Part shown: positions 19,130 through 32,192 of the stretch, one piece after another
How positions within the stretch are numbered: the first letter of the stretch is position 1
Layout: each line of letters opens with the position of its first letter
Assembly (NCBI RefSeq): GCF_019145375.1
Contig: NZ_JAHSTX010000002.1
Span: 121,001-185,000 of the forward strand
Origin: Pseudomonas triticicola
Lineage (GTDB): Bacteria > Pseudomonadota > Gammaproteobacteria > Pseudomonadales > Pseudomonadaceae
Direction: 5' to 3'
Length of the DNA: 64,000 nucleotides
The notes under the pieces: model-generated
The model's database searches: none
What the model was told of the DNA's origin: nothing
What the model saw: only the letters and a program-made list of their open reading frames with translations
Program-made: the position numbers and the translations under genes

Positions 19130-20397
19130 GTCACTAACCTGCGCTGGAAGAGTTCACGGAAGACCGGATAGATATCTCCGGCCGAGACCAGTTGCTGCTG
19201 GGCAAACGTGTCAGAGAAGGCTTCGGCGATGCGTTCGTATTCGTACCACAGGGCCTGATGTTCGCGCGGGGTGATCTCCACATAAGTGTAGTACTGCACA
19301 AACGGCATGATCTGGTTGATCAGGATGTCACGGCAGATCGGCGAATCGTCGTTCCAGTTGTCGCCGTCGGAGGCCTGAGCGGCGTAGATGTTCCACTCAT
19401 TGCTCGGATAGCGCTCGGCCATGATTTCCTGCATCAGCTTCAGGGCGCTCGAAACAATGGTACCGCCGGTCTCACGAGAATAGAAAAACTCCTCCTCGTC
19501 CACCTCTCGGGCGCTGGTGTGGTGACGGATGAACACCACGTCAATTTTGTCGTAGTTACGCTTGAGAAACAGGTACAGCAAGATGAAAAAGCGCTTGGCG
19601 ATGTCCTTGGTCGCCTGCGTCATCGAACCGGAAACGTCCATCAGGCAGAACATCACTGCTTTGGAACTGGGGTTGGGTTGCTTGACCAGCAAGTTGTATT
19701 TCAAATCGAAGGTGTCGAGGAACGGCACCCGGTGAATGCGCGCGCTGAGTTTCTCGATTTCAGCTTCGAGTTCCTGAATATCGCCGAAGTTGTCCGGTTC
19801 TTCGCGCTTGAGCCGTGCCAGCTCTTCCTTGGCTTCGCGCAGTTTCGCGCGGCTGCTGCCGGACAGGGCGATACGACGCGCATGAGCCGAGCGCAAGGTG
19901 CGAATGATATTGATGCGTGAGGGGTTACCTTCGTTGCTGATCCCGGCGCGGACGGTTTTGAACGTGTCGGTGCCGGTCAGGTTGCGTTTGACCAGATTCG
20001 GCAGTTCCAGGTCTTCGAACATGAACTCGAGGAATTCTTCCTGGGTGATCTGGAAGACGAACTCGTCCATGCCTTCGCCGGAGTTGCCGGCCTTGCCCGG
20101 ACCGCGCCCGCCACCGCCTCCCGGGGGACGAGCGATATGTTCGCCGGCAGTAAATTCCTTGTTGCCGGGATGCACCACGGTCTGTTTGCCGCCGCGACCA
20201 TGGTGAAGCACCGGTTCGTCGATGTCGCGACCGGGAATGCTGATCTGCTCGCCGTGCTCCATATCCGTGATGGAGCGGCGGCTGACTGCCTCTTCGACAG
20301 CCTTCTTGATGTGGTCACGGTAACGCCGCAGAAAACGCTGGCGGTTCACCGTGCTCTTGTTCTTGCCATTGAGGCGTCGGTCGATCACATAGCTCAT
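19126..20397 (-). CDS. YeaH/YhbH family protein (DUF444, VWA-like)
   Basis: 423 residues. A basic N-terminus ([20 protein letters not shown]) leads to a Gly/Pro-rich hinge (about 90-105) and a von Willebrand A-like region whose metal-site motif is [20 protein letters not shown] (about 245). It is the standard partner of the PrkA kinase and SpoVR. It lies between those two genes; a 119-base gap with an inverted repeat separates it from prkA. The precise role is unknown; a scaffold or substrate of PrkA is one idea. Confidence 0.92.
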   Translation of the reverse strand: MSYVIDRRLNGKNKSTVNRQRFLRRYRDHIKKAVEEAVSRRSITDMEHGEQISIPGRDIDEPVLHHGRGGKQTVVHPGNKEFTAGEHIARPPGGGGGRGPGKAGNSGEGMDEFVFQITQEEFLEFMFEDLELPNLVKRNLTGTDTFKTVRAGISNEGNPSRINIIRTLRSAHARRIALSGSSRAKLREAKEELARLKREEPDNFGDIQELEAEIEKLSARIHRVPFLDTFDLKYNLLVKQPNPSSKAVMFCLMDVSGSMTQATKDIAKRFFILLYLFLKRNYDKIDVVFIRHHTSAREVDEEEFFYSRETGGTIVSSALKLMQEIMAERYPSNEWNIYAAQASDGDNWNDDSPICRDILINQIMPFVQYYTYVEITPREHQALWYEYERIAEAFSDTFAQQQLVSAGDIYPVFRELFQRRLVT

Positions 20398-20412
20398 AAG
20401 GCCCCTCCGGGG

Positions 20413-20513
20413 AGCTTCAAGTTTCGAGCTGCAAGCTGCAAGTAGAAGCGAATGCCCGTGTTTTCGGGTTCACGCGCTTCGTTCTTGCAGCTTGTGGCTT
20501 ATAGCTTGCAGCT
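20413..20513. repeat. Inverted repeat of GCTTGCAGCT type
   Basis: An imperfect palindrome built of AGCTGCAAGCTGCAAG on the left (about 20428-20443) and CTTGCAGCTTGTGGC plus CTTGCAGCT on the right. It occupies the prkA-yeaH gap. A related but distinct repeat lies after argC (60749-60828). Confidence 0.65.
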
Positions 20514-20516
20514 GCC

Positions 20517-22439
20517 TCACTGCGACTTGCGGACCCGCAGGTACCATTCGGACAGCAGGCGTACCTGTTTATCGGTATAGCCACGTTCAACCATTCGCGT
20601 AACGAAGTCGTTGTGTTTCTGCTGATCCTCCTTGCTGGCCTTGGCGTTGAAACTGATGACGGGCAGCAGGTCTTCGGTGTTGGAGAACATTTTCTTCTCG
20701 ATGACCACCCGCAGTTTTTCGTAGCTGAGCCAGGTCGGGTTCTTGCCGTTGTTGTTGGCCCGGGCGCGCAGAACGAAGTTGACGATCTCGTTGCGGAAAT
20801 CCTTCGGATTGCTGATCCCGGCCGGTTTCTCGATTTTCTCCAGTTCTTCGTTCAGCGCCACGCGGTTGAGAATCTCGCCGGTCTCCGGGTCGCGATACTC
20901 CTGATCCTGAATCCAGAAATCCGCATACAGCACGTAGCGGTCGAAGATGTTCTGACCGTATTCGCTGTAGGACTCCAGATAAGCGGTCTGGATTTCCTTG
21001 CCGATGAACTCGATGTAGCGCGGCGCCAGGTATTCCTTCAGATAGCGCAGGTAACGTTCGCGGGTTTCGGCCTGGAACTGTTCCTGTTCGATCTGTTGTT
21101 CAAGCACATAGAGCAGGTGCACCGGGTTGGCGGCGATTTCATGCGGGTCGAAGTTGAACACCTTGGAGAGGATCTTGAAGGCGAAGCGGGTCGACAGGCC
21201 GTTCATGCCTTCGTCGACACCGGCCGAATCGCGATACTCCTGAATCGACTTGGCCTTCGGATCGGTGTCCTTGAGGTTTTCACCGTCGTAGACGCGCATC
21301 TTCGAATAGATGTTGGAGTTTTCCGGCTCCTTGAGGCGCGACAGCACGGTGAATTGCGCAAGCATTTTCAAGGTGTCCGGTGCGCAGTGCGCCTTGGACA
21401 AGGAACTGTTGAACAGGAGTTTGTCGTAGATCTTCACTTCATCGCTGACGCGCAGGCAGTACGGCACTTTGACGATGTAGATCCGGTCGATGAACGCCTC
21501 GTTGTTCTTGTTGTTGCGGAAGGTGTGCCACTCCGACTCGTTGGAGTGAGCCAGCAAAATCCCGGTGAACGGAATCGCGCCGAGGCCTTCGGTACTGTTG
21601 TAGTTACCTTCTTGAGTAGCGGTCAGTAATGGGTGCAGCACCTTGATCGGCGCCTTGAACATTTCGACGAATTCCATCAAGCCCTGGTTGGCTCGGCACA
21701 GCGCACCAGAGTAGCTGTAGGCATCGGCGTCGTTCTGCGGGAATTCTTCGAGCTTGCGGATATCGACCTTGCCGACCAGCGCCGAGATGTCCTGGTTGTT
21801 CTCGTCACCGGGTTCGGTCTTGGCCACCGCAATCTGATTGAGGATCGACGGGTAAAGCTTGACCACGCGGAACTGACTGATGTCGCCGCCGAATTCGGCC
21901 AGACGCTTGGTCGCCCAGGGCGACATGATGGTGTTCAGGTAGCGTCGTGGAATGCCGAAATCTTCCTCGAGGATCGCGCCATCTTCAGTGGCGTTGAACA
22001 GACCCAAAGGTGATTCGAAGACCGGCGAGCCTTTGATGGCGTAGAAAGGCACTTTCTCCATCAGCTGTTTCAGCTTCTCGGCCAGGGACGATTTACCGCC
22101 GCCGACGGGGCCGAGCAGATAAAGAATCTGTTTCTTCTCTTCCAGGCCTTGGGCAGCGTGGCGGAAATACGAGACGATCTGGTCGATGCATTCTTCCATC
22201 CCGTGGAAGTCTTCAAAGGCCGGATAGCGGCGGATCACCTTGTTGGAGAAGATGCGCGACAGCCTCGAATTGGTCGAAGTGTCGAGCAGTTCCGGTTCGC
22301 CGATCGCCATCAATAGACGCTCGGCGGCGGAAACGTAGGCGCTGCGATCGTTTTTGCACAGCTCCAGGTACTCCTGCAGAGAGAGTTCTTCCTGGCGTGT
22401 GGATTCGAAGCGTTGTTGGAAGTGGCTAAAGATACTCAT
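20517..22439 (-). CDS. prkA: PrkA family serine protein kinase (YeaG-like)
   Basis: 640 residues from ATG 22439 (MSIFSHFQQRFESTRQEELS). The N-terminal AAA-type domain has Walker A GPVGGGKSSLAEKL (about 110) and the conserved SPVFESPLGLF; the C-terminal PrkA domain carries the kinase-like region. The family phosphorylates serine residues in stress adaptation, and some members may instead act as AAA proteases. It is the first gene of the prkA-yeaH-spoVR operon. Residues upstream of 22439 in the same frame are not conserved and are rejected. Confidence 0.94.
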   Translation of the reverse strand: MSIFSHFQQRFESTRQEELSLQEYLELCKNDRSAYVSAAERLLMAIGEPELLDTSTNSRLSRIFSNKVIRRYPAFEDFHGMEECIDQIVSYFRHAAQGLEEKKQILYLLGPVGGGKSSLAEKLKQLMEKVPFYAIKGSPVFESPLGLFNATEDGAILEEDFGIPRRYLNTIMSPWATKRLAEFGGDISQFRVVKLYPSILNQIAVAKTEPGDENNQDISALVGKVDIRKLEEFPQNDADAYSYSGALCRANQGLMEFVEMFKAPIKVLHPLLTATQEGNYNSTEGLGAIPFTGILLAHSNESEWHTFRNNKNNEAFIDRIYIVKVPYCLRVSDEVKIYDKLLFNSSLSKAHCAPDTLKMLAQFTVLSRLKEPENSNIYSKMRVYDGENLKDTDPKAKSIQEYRDSAGVDEGMNGLSTRFAFKILSKVFNFDPHEIAANPVHLLYVLEQQIEQEQFQAETRERYLRYLKEYLAPRYIEFIGKEIQTAYLESYSEYGQNIFDRYVLYADFWIQDQEYRDPETGEILNRVALNEELEKIEKPAGISNPKDFRNEIVNFVLRARANNNGKNPTWLSYEKLRVVIEKKMFSNTEDLLPVISFNAKASKEDQQKHNDFVTRMVERGYTDKQVRLLSEWYLRVRKSQ

Positions 22440-22735
22440 GACGTCACCTCGCTCGATACGTGGAGCCGACGCCGGATCACTCAGTCGATGCTGGCAGCAG
22501 TCGCTGTGGCAGCTGCTGTTTACCCCCCAGAATTCTCCCACGGTCGACAAACCGCGAAAGCTACTCCCGATGATCCGCGCGCCGGTGTACCGGCTCTCCC
22601 CTGATTTGGATGGCCTGCGCTTAAGGATAGTTGGGAATTCGAGAGGTAAAGGCGAGATACGTAATTAGTTGTGGCAGACCGTTCGTCTGCCGCGCGCAGG
22701 CCCACGGCAGCCGGGGCCTGCGCTGCGCAAAAAAA
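22440..22735. other. Intergenic region between prkA and glpE
   Basis: About 296 bases that should carry the prkA promoter. Apart from two hairpins next to glpE (22674-22723) I see no gene and could not place a clear sigma-70 promoter, which would fit control by an alternative sigma factor. Confidence 0.5.
22674..22723 (-). terminator. Two consecutive hairpins after glpE
   Basis: GCGCAGGCCC (22694-22703) pairs with GGGCCTGCGC (22714-22723), and GGCAGAC (22674-22680) pairs with GTCTGCC (22686-22692). They follow the glpE stop on the minus strand. Neither is followed by a good U run, so termination efficiency is uncertain. Confidence 0.5.
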
Positions 22736-23065
22736 TTATTCGGCGGTGCCTTGCGCGGTTTCCGACGGATAAGTCGTACGCCACAGCTCAAAGCCGCCGT
22801 CCATGCTGTAAACATCGGAGAAACCTTGGCTGGCCAGATAGGCGGCTGCGCCCTGACTGGAGTTGCCGTGATAGCAAACCACGACGGTCGGTGCATCAAG
22901 GTCGGCGCCTTGAATGAAAGCGTGCAGTGAGTGGTTGTCGAGATGCTTCGAACCGCTGATGTGCAGCGCGGCGAAGGTCGCTGGATCGCGTACGTCAACC
23001 ACAACGGCGCCTTGTTCACGCAGGGCCTGCGCCTGTTCCGGGGGGATTCGTTTGAATTCGCTCAT
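22736..23065 (-). CDS. glpE: Thiosulfate sulfurtransferase GlpE
   Basis: 109-residue single rhodanese domain. The active-site loop is [14 protein letters not shown] (Cys about 64), and the N-terminal [19 protein letters not shown] is typical. It moves sulfane sulfur from thiosulfate to cyanide or thiol acceptors in the cytoplasm. It follows apaH by 33 bases in the same direction, at the end of the lptD-to-apaH gene run, as in other pseudomonads. Confidence 0.94.
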   Translation of the reverse strand: MSEFKRIPPEQAQALREQGAVVVDVRDPATFAALHISGSKHLDNHSLHAFIQGADLDAPTVVVCYHGNSSQGAAAYLASQGFSDVYSMDGGFELWRTTYPSETAQGTAE

Positions 23066-23098
23066 GGCGGGTTCCTGTAGCTCAACTGAAAGTGCAGT

Positions 23099-23980
23099 CT
23101 AACGCGGCGCGTCGACTGGCGAAGATTCGGGGATAAGTGGCGCAACCGTGTGGGCAATCCCGCCGTGCTCGTCGCATTTACATGACAGACGTTCGCCGCT
23201 GTCGACGTTCATCAGCGTCAGGCTGCCGCCCCATACGCATCCGGTGTCCAGCGCGGAAATGCCCGGCTCGTGGATATTGCCCTCGAGCGCAGCCCAGTGA
23301 CCGAAGATGATGCGCAGGCCCTTGGTCTTGCGCTCCTTGTGCTGAAACCATGGCTTGTAGCCGGGCGGGGCGCTGTCGAGGCCTTCCTTGCTTTTGAGGT
23401 CAAGCTTGCCTTCGGCGGTGCAAAAGCGCATGCGCGTGAAGTAATTGGTGATCACCCGCAGACGATCAATGCCTTTGAGGTCGTTGTCCCATTTCGCCGG
23501 TTCATTGCCGTACATACCGTCAAGGTAGGCGGGGAATACGTTGTCGTCACGCAGGGCGGTCTCGACTTCGGCGGCGCACTTCAACGCACGGCGCAGCGAC
23601 CATTGCGGCGGGATGCCAGCATGGACCATCGCAACATCGCGTGTTTCGTCGTAATGCATCAGCTTTTGCTGGCGCAGCCATTCCATCAGTTGCGGCCCAT
23701 CGGGGGCCTCGATGATTTCGCGCAGTGTGTCGCTTTTCTTCAGGCGCTCGATCTTCTTCGCGGCTGCCAGCAGGTGCAGGTCGTGATTGCCCAGCACGCA
23801 GACCAGTGATTCCCGCATGCCATAGAGAAAGCGCAGGGTTTCCAACGACTGCGGGCCACGATTGACCAGGTCGCCGACCAGCCACAGCCGATCAAGCGAC
23901 GGGTCGAACGCGACTTGCTTGAGCAGGCACTCGAGCGGCTCGAGGCAGCCTTGCAGGTCGCCGACGGCATACGTCGTCAT
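23099..23980 (-). CDS. apaH: Bis(5'-nucleosyl)-tetraphosphatase (symmetrical) ApaH
   Basis: 293 residues. Calcineurin-like metallophosphoesterase motifs are in order: [13 protein letters not shown] (residue 4 on), [16 protein letters not shown] (about 35) and [13 protein letters not shown] (about 58). It cleaves Ap4A to two ADP and also removes Np4 caps from RNA. It overlaps apaG by one base (ATGA-type junction). Confidence 0.96.
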   Translation of the reverse strand: MTTYAVGDLQGCLEPLECLLKQVAFDPSLDRLWLVGDLVNRGPQSLETLRFLYGMRESLVCVLGNHDLHLLAAAKKIERLKKSDTLREIIEAPDGPQLMEWLRQQKLMHYDETRDVAMVHAGIPPQWSLRRALKCAAEVETALRDDNVFPAYLDGMYGNEPAKWDNDLKGIDRLRVITNYFTRMRFCTAEGKLDLKSKEGLDSAPPGYKPWFQHKERKTKGLRIIFGHWAALEGNIHEPGISALDTGCVWGGSLTLMNVDSGERLSCKCDEHGGIAHTVAPLIPESSPVDAPR

Positions 23981-24360
23981 CAGTGCAGGGCTCCGGGTAC
24001 GGCGAGGCGAAACGGTTTGATCGTCGCGTCGAAACGTTTGCCGTCATCAGAAAGCATCTGATAGGTGCCCTGCATGGTGCCGACCTTGGTGGTCATTACC
24101 GTGCCGCTGGTATACGTGTGGCTTTCGCCGGCGGCGATCAGCGGCTTCTGGCCGACGACGCCTTCACCGCGTACTTCTTCGACATGGCCGTCACCATCGG
24201 TAATCACCCAGTGCCGGGAGAGAAGCTTGGCCGCAAGCTTGCCGTTGTTCTGCACGGTGATGGTGTAGGCGAAGGCGAAACGGTCGTGTTCGGGTTGCGA
24301 TTGGTCTGGCAGATAGCGGGTGACGACGCTGACATCGACCTGATAACGGGAATCGGACAT
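23980..24360 (-). CDS. apaG: Co2+/Mg2+ efflux protein ApaG
   Basis: 126 residues with the typical ApaG fold sequence ([20 protein letters not shown], then [20 protein letters not shown]). The family has a fibronectin/immunoglobulin-like fold; its exact role is not settled despite the efflux name. It lies between rsmA and apaH as in E. coli. Confidence 0.94.
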   Translation of the reverse strand: MSDSRYQVDVSVVTRYLPDQSQPEHDRFAFAYTITVQNNGKLAAKLLSRHWVITDGDGHVEEVRGEGVVGQKPLIAAGESHTYTSGTVMTTKVGTMQGTYQMLSDDGKRFDATIKPFRLAVPGALH

Positions 24361-24473
24361 GCAAGAAGGCCTTAACGAAGCGGAACGCGGGGCGTAGCTG
24401 ATGGGGAATCAGTCTAGGCAAGTATCGGGCAGTAAACCAGAGTGGTGTGCTGCCCGATAGCGTTCATCGCGAG

Positions 24474-25292
24474 TCAGTCGGCGGCAGGAGTGGCCGGGAC
24501 CTGTATCGCGAGCTGGTCGGCCAGGCGCACGAATGCGGCCAGATCCAGTTGCTCGGGACGCAGGCTGCCATCGACGCCAGCGGCTTCGATCTCGGCATTG
24601 CTGAGCAATTGCTTGAGGGTATTGCGCAGGGTTTTGCGGCGCTGGTTGAAGGCTTCGCGCACCACGCGCTCCAGCAACTTGTGGTCCTTGGCCGGGTGCG
24701 GCAGCACCGCGTGGGGCACCAGACGAACGATTGCCGAGTCGACTTTCGGCGGTGGATTGAATGCGCCCGGGCCGACGTTGAACAGATGTTCCACGCGGCA
24801 GTGGTACTGAACCATGATCGACAGACGACCCCAGTCACCGCCACCCGGGCCTGCAGCCAGACGCTCGACCACTTCTTTCTGCAGCATGAAGTGCATGTCA
24901 CGAATGATGCCAGCGTTGTTCAGCAGGTGAAAAATCAATGGCGTGGAGATGTTGTACGGCAGGTTGCCAACCACCCGCAGGCTGTTTGGCGCGGCGTTCA
25001 GCGAATTGAAGTCGAACTTCAGCGCATCACCCTGATGCAGGTTGAAATTGCTCATGCCGGCAAACTGCTGATTGAGGATCGGGATCAGATCCTTGTCGAG
25101 TTCCACTACGTCGAGTTGCGCGCCGGAGCCGAGCAGGCCCTGCGTCAGAGCACCCTGACCGGGGCCGATTTCCAGCAGGCGGTCGTCAGCCTTGGCATGG
25201 ATGGAGCGCAGGATGCGGTCGATAACGCCGGCATCGTGCAGGAAGTTCTGACCAAAGCGTTTGCGCGCCTTGTGTTGGTATTGCTCGTTCAT
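24474..25292 (-). CDS. rsmA: 16S rRNA dimethyladenosine transferase RsmA (KsgA)
   Basis: 272 residues. The N-terminus has the [15 protein letters not shown] signature, the SAM-binding loop [14 protein letters not shown] (about 42) and the catalytic [15 protein letters not shown] (about 112). It dimethylates two adjacent adenosines near the 3' end of 16S rRNA. The start overlaps pdxA by 4 bases. The name rsmA is also used for the CsrA homologue in Pseudomonas; this is the methyltransferase. Confidence 0.96.
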   Translation of the reverse strand: MNEQYQHKARKRFGQNFLHDAGVIDRILRSIHAKADDRLLEIGPGQGALTQGLLGSGAQLDVVELDKDLIPILNQQFAGMSNFNLHQGDALKFDFNSLNAAPNSLRVVGNLPYNISTPLIFHLLNNAGIIRDMHFMLQKEVVERLAAGPGGGDWGRLSIMVQYHCRVEHLFNVGPGAFNPPPKVDSAIVRLVPHAVLPHPAKDHKLLERVVREAFNQRRKTLRNTLKQLLSNAEIEAAGVDGSLRPEQLDLAAFVRLADQLAIQVPATPAAD

Positions 25293-26278
25293 AAACGGGT
25301 CTCGGCCATCTGGTAGGCGGTTTCCAGGGCGACTTGCAGGCTGCCGGTGTCGATCCTGCCGCTGCCGGCCAGATCCAGGGCGGTGCCATGGTCGACCGAG
25401 GTGCGGATGATCGGCAGGCCCAGCGTCACGTTGACGGCAGCGCCGAAGCCTTTGTACTTGAGCACGGGCAAGCCCTGGTCGTGGTACATCGCCAGCACTG
25501 CGTCGCAGTGCTCCAGATATTTGGGGGTAAACAGAGTGTCGGCAGGCAGCGGGCCACGAAGGTCCATGCCCTCGCCGCGCAGGCGCTCTAATGTCGGTTC
25601 GATGATGTCGATTTCTTCATGGCCCAGGTGGCCGCCTTCACCGGCATGCGGGTTGAGACCGCAGACCAGGATGCGTGGCCGGGCGATGCCGAATTTGTCT
25701 TGCAGGTCGGCGTGCAGGATTCGCGTGACGCGCTCCAGCCGCTCCGGGGTGATCGCGTCGGCAATCTCGCGCAGAGGCAGATGCGTGGTGACCAGCGCCA
25801 CGCGCAAACCGCGAGTGGCCAGCATCATCACTACCTGCGCGGTGTGCGTCAGGTCGGCGAGAAATTCTGTGTGTCCGGAGAACGCGATACCCGACTCGTT
25901 GATGACGCCTTTGTGTACCGGCGCAGTGATCATCCCGACGAAATCGCCGTTCAGGCAGCCGTTGCCGGCGCGGGTCAGGGTTTCGAGGACGAACGCCGCG
26001 TTAGCCTTGTCCAATTGCCCTGCGACTACCGGTGCGCTGAGCGGCGTGTCCCAGACGTACAGGCTGTTGGCCGGCGCTGGAACATCTGGCCACTGCCCCG
26101 GCGCGACATCCAGCAGGTTGACGGCCAGCCCCAGTTGCGCGGCCCGCTCAAGGAGCAGGTCGCGGCTGGTAATGGCTATCAGGGGATGTGGCTGGGCTTG
26201 CGAGGCGAGCAGCAGGCACAGGTCGGGACCGATGCCGGCCGGTTCGCCGGGTGTCAGCGCGAAACGCTTGGGTTTCAC
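25289..26278 (-). CDS. pdxA: 4-hydroxythreonine-4-phosphate dehydrogenase PdxA
   Basis: 329 residues. The N-terminal [16 protein letters not shown] and the three metal-ligand histidines are visible ([25 protein letters not shown] and [13 protein letters not shown]). It oxidises 4-phosphohydroxy-L-threonine in pyridoxal phosphate synthesis. It overlaps surA upstream and rsmA downstream by 4 bases each. Confidence 0.96.
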   Translation of the reverse strand: MKPKRFALTPGEPAGIGPDLCLLLASQAQPHPLIAITSRDLLLERAAQLGLAVNLLDVAPGQWPDVPAPANSLYVWDTPLSAPVVAGQLDKANAAFVLETLTRAGNGCLNGDFVGMITAPVHKGVINESGIAFSGHTEFLADLTHTAQVVMMLATRGLRVALVTTHLPLREIADAITPERLERVTRILHADLQDKFGIARPRILVCGLNPHAGEGGHLGHEEIDIIEPTLERLRGEGMDLRGPLPADTLFTPKYLEHCDAVLAMYHDQGLPVLKYKGFGAAVNVTLGLPIIRTSVDHGTALDLAGSGRIDTGSLQVALETAYQMAETRL

Positions 26279-27597
26279 TGCGCTGCCTGGTCTGCACCAG
26301 GGAGTTTGATCTCTACGTACGCTTCGTCACGGATCTGACGCAGCCAGGTTTGCAGCTCTTCGTCGTATTTGCGGTTACGCAGTACGGTCATGGCTTGCTG
26401 CTCACGGGCCTGTTCGGTGCCGTCAGTGGCGCGACGGCCAAGGACTTCCAGCACGTGCCAGCCGTATTGGGTCTGGAATGGCTTGGACAGCTGACCTTGT
26501 GGGGTCGAAGCCATCACTTCGCGGAATTCCGGTACCAGCACGTTCGGGTCGATCCAGTTCAGGTCGCCGCCGTTAAGGGCGGAACCCGGATCTTCCGAGT
26601 AGTTTTTCGCCAGTTCGGCAAAGTCTTCCCCAGCGGTGATGCGGTCATACAACGATTGCACCAGCGCCTTGGTCTTGGCTTCGTCGCGGATCGGGCTTGG
26701 CTTGACCAGGATGTGACGCACATGAACTTCGTCGCGCATCTGCGCTTCGCCGCCACGTTTGCCCAGCAGCTTCAGAATGATGAAGCCGCCCGGTGTACGC
26801 GCAGGCTGAGTAATGTCGCCGACCGCCATGCTGCTCAGCTCACGATCGAACGGAGGTGGCAGTTGTGCGGCTTTACGCCAGCCCATGTCACCGCCTTCCA
26901 GCGCGTTGTCGCTGCCGGATTTGGCCACGGCCATCTGACCGAAGTCAGCGCCTTGCTTGAGCTGTTGGTAAACATCCATGGCCTGACGATAAGCGCTCTG
27001 AATCGCTTCAGAGTTGGCGCTTTCCGGGGTCGGAATCAGGATGTTGGCCAGGTGCAGTTCTTCGGACAGTTGCATCTTGCCGAGGTCGGAGGCGAGGAAG
27101 TTCTTCACTTCCTGCTCTGAAACCTGAATGCGCTCGGCCACACGACGCTGACGCACACGGCTGATGATCATTTCGCGTTTGATCTGATCACGGGCGTCGT
27201 CATAGTTCAGGCCATCGCGAGCCAGCGCAGCACGGAACTGATCAACAGTCATGTTGTTGCGTTGGGCGATGGTGCCGACAGCCTGGTTCAACTCTTCGTC
27301 AGTGATGCGGATGCCCGAGCGTTCGCCGATCTGCAGTTGCAGGTTTTCGACGATCAGGCGCTCGAGCACCTGCTGATCGAGCACGCCCGGAGGCGGCAGA
27401 CCGCCACCGCGCTTGGCGATGGTCTGCTGAACTTCGTGAACGCGCTGGTCCAGTTGGCTCTGCATGACCACGTCGTTATCGACGATCGCCACCACTTTAT
27501 CGATGGACTGTACGGCGGCGTTGGCCGCCGTACCCAGGAACAACGCGCCCAGCAGCAACGGGCGCAGACAATCAGAAAGCTTGGTCTTCACGTTCAC
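26275..27597 (-). CDS. surA: Periplasmic chaperone and peptidyl-prolyl isomerase SurA
   Basis: 440 residues with a signal peptide ([20 protein letters not shown]). A SurA N-terminal domain (about 35-160) is followed by two parvulin PPIC domains (about 175-275, [12 protein letters not shown]; and about 285-385, [14 protein letters not shown]). It folds outer-membrane proteins in the periplasm. Its start lies 26 bases inside the 3' end of lptD, a major SurA client. Confidence 0.96.
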   Translation of the reverse strand: MNVKTKLSDCLRPLLLGALFLGTAANAAVQSIDKVVAIVDNDVVMQSQLDQRVHEVQQTIAKRGGGLPPPGVLDQQVLERLIVENLQLQIGERSGIRITDEELNQAVGTIAQRNNMTVDQFRAALARDGLNYDDARDQIKREMIISRVRQRRVAERIQVSEQEVKNFLASDLGKMQLSEELHLANILIPTPESANSEAIQSAYRQAMDVYQQLKQGADFGQMAVAKSGSDNALEGGDMGWRKAAQLPPPFDRELSSMAVGDITQPARTPGGFIILKLLGKRGGEAQMRDEVHVRHILVKPSPIRDEAKTKALVQSLYDRITAGEDFAELAKNYSEDPGSALNGGDLNWIDPNVLVPEFREVMASTPQGQLSKPFQTQYGWHVLEVLGRRATDGTEQAREQQAMTVLRNRKYDEELQTWLRQIRDEAYVEIKLPGADQAAQ

Positions 27598-30373
27598 GAT
27601 AACCTTGAATGCCTTTGTCGAGGAAGCTCTCTACCTTGGCGCCAGTCAGGCCGCCGAGTCCCTTCAGAACAATTTGGAGGAAGACGCCATGGTCGCCTTT
27701 TTCGTTTTGCGGAGCTTCCTGGCTGAACTCGTCATAGGAAACCCAGTAACGGTTGATCAGGCGCAGTTTCCAGCAGCAGTTGTCGTATTCGAAACCACCG
27801 AAAGCTTCCAGCGTGCGGTTGCGGTTGTAGTCGTACTGCCAGCGGCTGATGGCGTTCCACTGCGGAACGATCGGCCAGATGACCGAGAAATCATGCTGCT
27901 GGATCTTGTAGTAGTCCTTCACGTAGCCAGGTTGGCCCGGGGTGCCGTAGTCGCCGCCACCTACCGACCATTTACCGGTGTTCTGGTCATAACGAACCTG
28001 GTCATTACGGTAGCGATAACCAACGTTGATGACTTTGTTCGGATTGTCTTCCGGCTGATAGTGGAACATCGCACTGCCGGAGCGTGGGCTGCGGCTGTCC
28101 GGGTCCCAGTTGTAGTCGGCAGTGGTGCGCCAATCGCGGTTCCAGCGGTATTCGTATTCCAGCGCGTATGGCGAAACGTCGGACTTCGCGTCATCACGAT
28201 CGTTGAAAGCGATACCCGGCAGTTGAACCTTGCGATCCTTGAAGTACAGAGCCTGGCCGACGCTGATGCGCTGACGCTCGAAACCGTTGTCTTCAATCCA
28301 GCGACTGGTAACGCCCAGCGACAGTTTGTTCTCGTCGCCGACACGGTCGGCGCCGGAGAAGCGGTTGTCGCGGAACAGCGAGGCGTAGTTGAAGGTGTAT
28401 TCGCTGGTGTCGAAAACCGGAATGTCTTCCTGATCAACCTCAGGTACATAGAGATAGAACAGGCGTGGTTCCAGGGTCTGACGGTAGTTCTTGCCGAAAT
28501 ACGAGGTGTTGCGGTCGAAGTACAGGCCACCATCGATGCTGGCGATCGGTACGCCACGGTTCTGGTTGCTGTCGAACTCGCCGTTGAGCTTTCTCTGTTC
28601 TGCGGTCATCGCATCGATCTGCGATTTGCCGGTGTTGTCCAGATCAAGCTGATACTGCGTGTACTGGTACTTCAGCGATGGCTTGAGGAAACCATACGTC
28701 CAGTTCATCGGCAGGCTGACGCCCGGCTTCAGATTCAAACGATCGCCGTTGGCGCGAGCCAGGCCAGTGATGTTGTTGTCCAGGCGCGACTCGGTAGTGA
28801 TGCCGTCTTCCTGTACAAACGTGCCGCTACGCAGGTCGCGATCAAAGCGAACCAACTCGGTCTCGTAATCGAAGTTCAGCCCTTCCGGGTGATACGGCAG
28901 CTGACCATTGAAGGTGATCTGCGGCAGACGGCCATACGGTGTGATGTTCGAAACGGTCGCCAGTTGATACTGCTGAGCGTTGAGGCGTGCAGTGTAGCTG
29001 TCGCCACGATAAGTGACCGAGCCCTGCTGGTTGACGAAGTCGTCGCTCTTGACGCCGATCTGGTCGGTTTGCAGATCCTGGAAGTAATACGGATCGCTGA
29101 TCTTGGTGTAGTCAACCTGGGTCAGCACGCGGGAGTCGAGACCGCCCTTGTGCTGCCAGTTGTACATGTAGCGAGTCTCGTTGTAGTCGGACTGACGCTT
29201 GCGATCATCGTCCTCGTCGTTGAGATACGAGGCACCGAACTGCCCTTCGCTCGACTTGGTCAAGTAACGGAACTCACCCTCCACCAGCATGCCGCGCTTG
29301 CTCATGTAACGCGGGTACAACGTGGCGTCGTAGTTTGGCGCCAGGTTGAAGTAGTACGGAGTAACCAGCATGAAGCCGGTGTCGCTGCCCGAGCCGATGG
29401 TCGGCGGCAGGAAGCCGGACTGGCGACGGTCGTCGATCGGGAAGTAGATGTACGGGGTGTACAGAATCGGAATGTCTTTGACGCGCAACGTCACGTTGGT
29501 CGCGGTACCGAAACCGGTCGCCGGGTTCAAGGTGATGTTGTTGCCCTTGAGCTGCCAGGCGTTGCTGTTCGGTTCGCACGTGGTGTACGTGCCGTCCTTC
29601 AAGCGGATGATCGCGTTTTCGGCACGCTTGGCATATAGCGCGTTACCGCGGATGCGCGATTTGTGCATCACGTATTCGGCGTTGTCGACCTTGGCTTCAC
29701 CGGTGTCGAGCTGCACATCGGCGTGGTCGCCGACGATCAGCGCGCCGTTGTCGCGGATGCGCACGTTGCCGGCCAGTTCGCCACGGCTTTCGGCCTGATA
29801 CAGGTTGGCCTCGTCGGCCTCGACCTGCATGCTGCCCTGACGCATGACCACGTCACCGGCGAGGCTGGCGACCTGGGTGTCCTGCTCATAACGCGACGCT
29901 TTGGCACCGATGAAGGTCGGCGCGTCACTTTTATTCGTCTTGTCATTCATGCCAGGACGAATCGGTTCGATATAGGAACCAGAGCAGTAAGGACCGGTCT
30001 CGGCCAATTGGGCGGCGGTGAGCTTCTCGCGCGGAACCCAGTCGAGGTGACTGTAGTCTTCGCTACGGGATTTCAGGCCGCGGCCCTTGGACTCGGTGAC
30101 CAGTGCGGTTTTTGCACCGGTCTCTGCGCCGGAACCGTTGTCGGCCGGGGCCTCGCCAGCAGAGCTGACGGCACTGCCGTCATGCACCGGGCGCGGCGGC
30201 AATGCCGCGGCGGGCGACTTGGGCGCACAGTCCCAGCCACCCGTAGCCGAGACGGAGCAGTCATACTGCTCGGCGGCAACAACGAATTGACTGGCCAGAG
30301 GTTGCATAGCCAGCAGACTGCCGGTTACCAACAACGGAAATTTTTTACGAAACGCGGGGGATTTCAATGCCAT
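27572..30373 (-). CDS. lptD: LPS-assembly outer membrane protein LptD
   Basis: 933 residues from ATG 30373 ([20 protein letters not shown]), with a signal peptide. The periplasmic OstA/LptA-like jellyroll (about 140-280: [19 protein letters not shown]) precedes a long C-terminal beta-barrel. Cysteines for the family disulfides are present near the N-terminus (YDCS, WDCA, YCSGS) and as a CC pair near the C-terminus (YDNCCWKLR). LptD inserts lipopolysaccharide into the outer leaflet together with LptE. It heads the lptD-surA-pdxA-rsmA-apaG-apaH operon and diverges from amgK. The frame extends 78 codons upstream without conservation. Confidence 0.96.
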   Translation of the reverse strand: MALKSPAFRKKFPLLVTGSLLAMQPLASQFVVAAEQYDCSVSATGGWDCAPKSPAAALPPRPVHDGSAVSSAGEAPADNGSGAETGAKTALVTESKGRGLKSRSEDYSHLDWVPREKLTAAQLAETGPYCSGSYIEPIRPGMNDKTNKSDAPTFIGAKASRYEQDTQVASLAGDVVMRQGSMQVEADEANLYQAESRGELAGNVRIRDNGALIVGDHADVQLDTGEAKVDNAEYVMHKSRIRGNALYAKRAENAIIRLKDGTYTTCEPNSNAWQLKGNNITLNPATGFGTATNVTLRVKDIPILYTPYIYFPIDDRRQSGFLPPTIGSGSDTGFMLVTPYYFNLAPNYDATLYPRYMSKRGMLVEGEFRYLTKSSEGQFGASYLNDEDDDRKRQSDYNETRYMYNWQHKGGLDSRVLTQVDYTKISDPYYFQDLQTDQIGVKSDDFVNQQGSVTYRGDSYTARLNAQQYQLATVSNITPYGRLPQITFNGQLPYHPEGLNFDYETELVRFDRDLRSGTFVQEDGITTESRLDNNITGLARANGDRLNLKPGVSLPMNWTYGFLKPSLKYQYTQYQLDLDNTGKSQIDAMTAEQRKLNGEFDSNQNRGVPIASIDGGLYFDRNTSYFGKNYRQTLEPRLFYLYVPEVDQEDIPVFDTSEYTFNYASLFRDNRFSGADRVGDENKLSLGVTSRWIEDNGFERQRISVGQALYFKDRKVQLPGIAFNDRDDAKSDVSPYALEYEYRWNRDWRTTADYNWDPDSRSPRSGSAMFHYQPEDNPNKVINVGYRYRNDQVRYDQNTGKWSVGGGDYGTPGQPGYVKDYYKIQQHDFSVIWPIVPQWNAISRWQYDYNRNRTLEAFGGFEYDNCCWKLRLINRYWVSYDEFSQEAPQNEKGDHGVFLQIVLKGLGGLTGAKVESFLDKGIQGYREREDQAF

Positions 30374-30503
30374 CTTATTAGTCCGGGCTTCCTGCGTGCC
30401 ATCTGCCCGCGGTGTGGGCCGCACGCCTCTCGATGGTCTGAAAAAGATGCTGGATAATAAAGCATGACCCGCTTGACGGCTAGCGCCGTCGGAGACCCTT
30501 GCA

Positions 30504-32191
<1,688 letters not shown>

Positions 32192-32192
32192 G

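Noticed and set aside
22440..22550. Upstream extension of prkA
   Set aside because: The added residues precede the conserved MSIFSHF start and are not family-like.
27464..29638. 724-codon open frame on the plus strand opposite lptD
   Set aside because: It is antisense to a full-length conserved gene, has no domain features, and is explained by high third-position GC in lptD.
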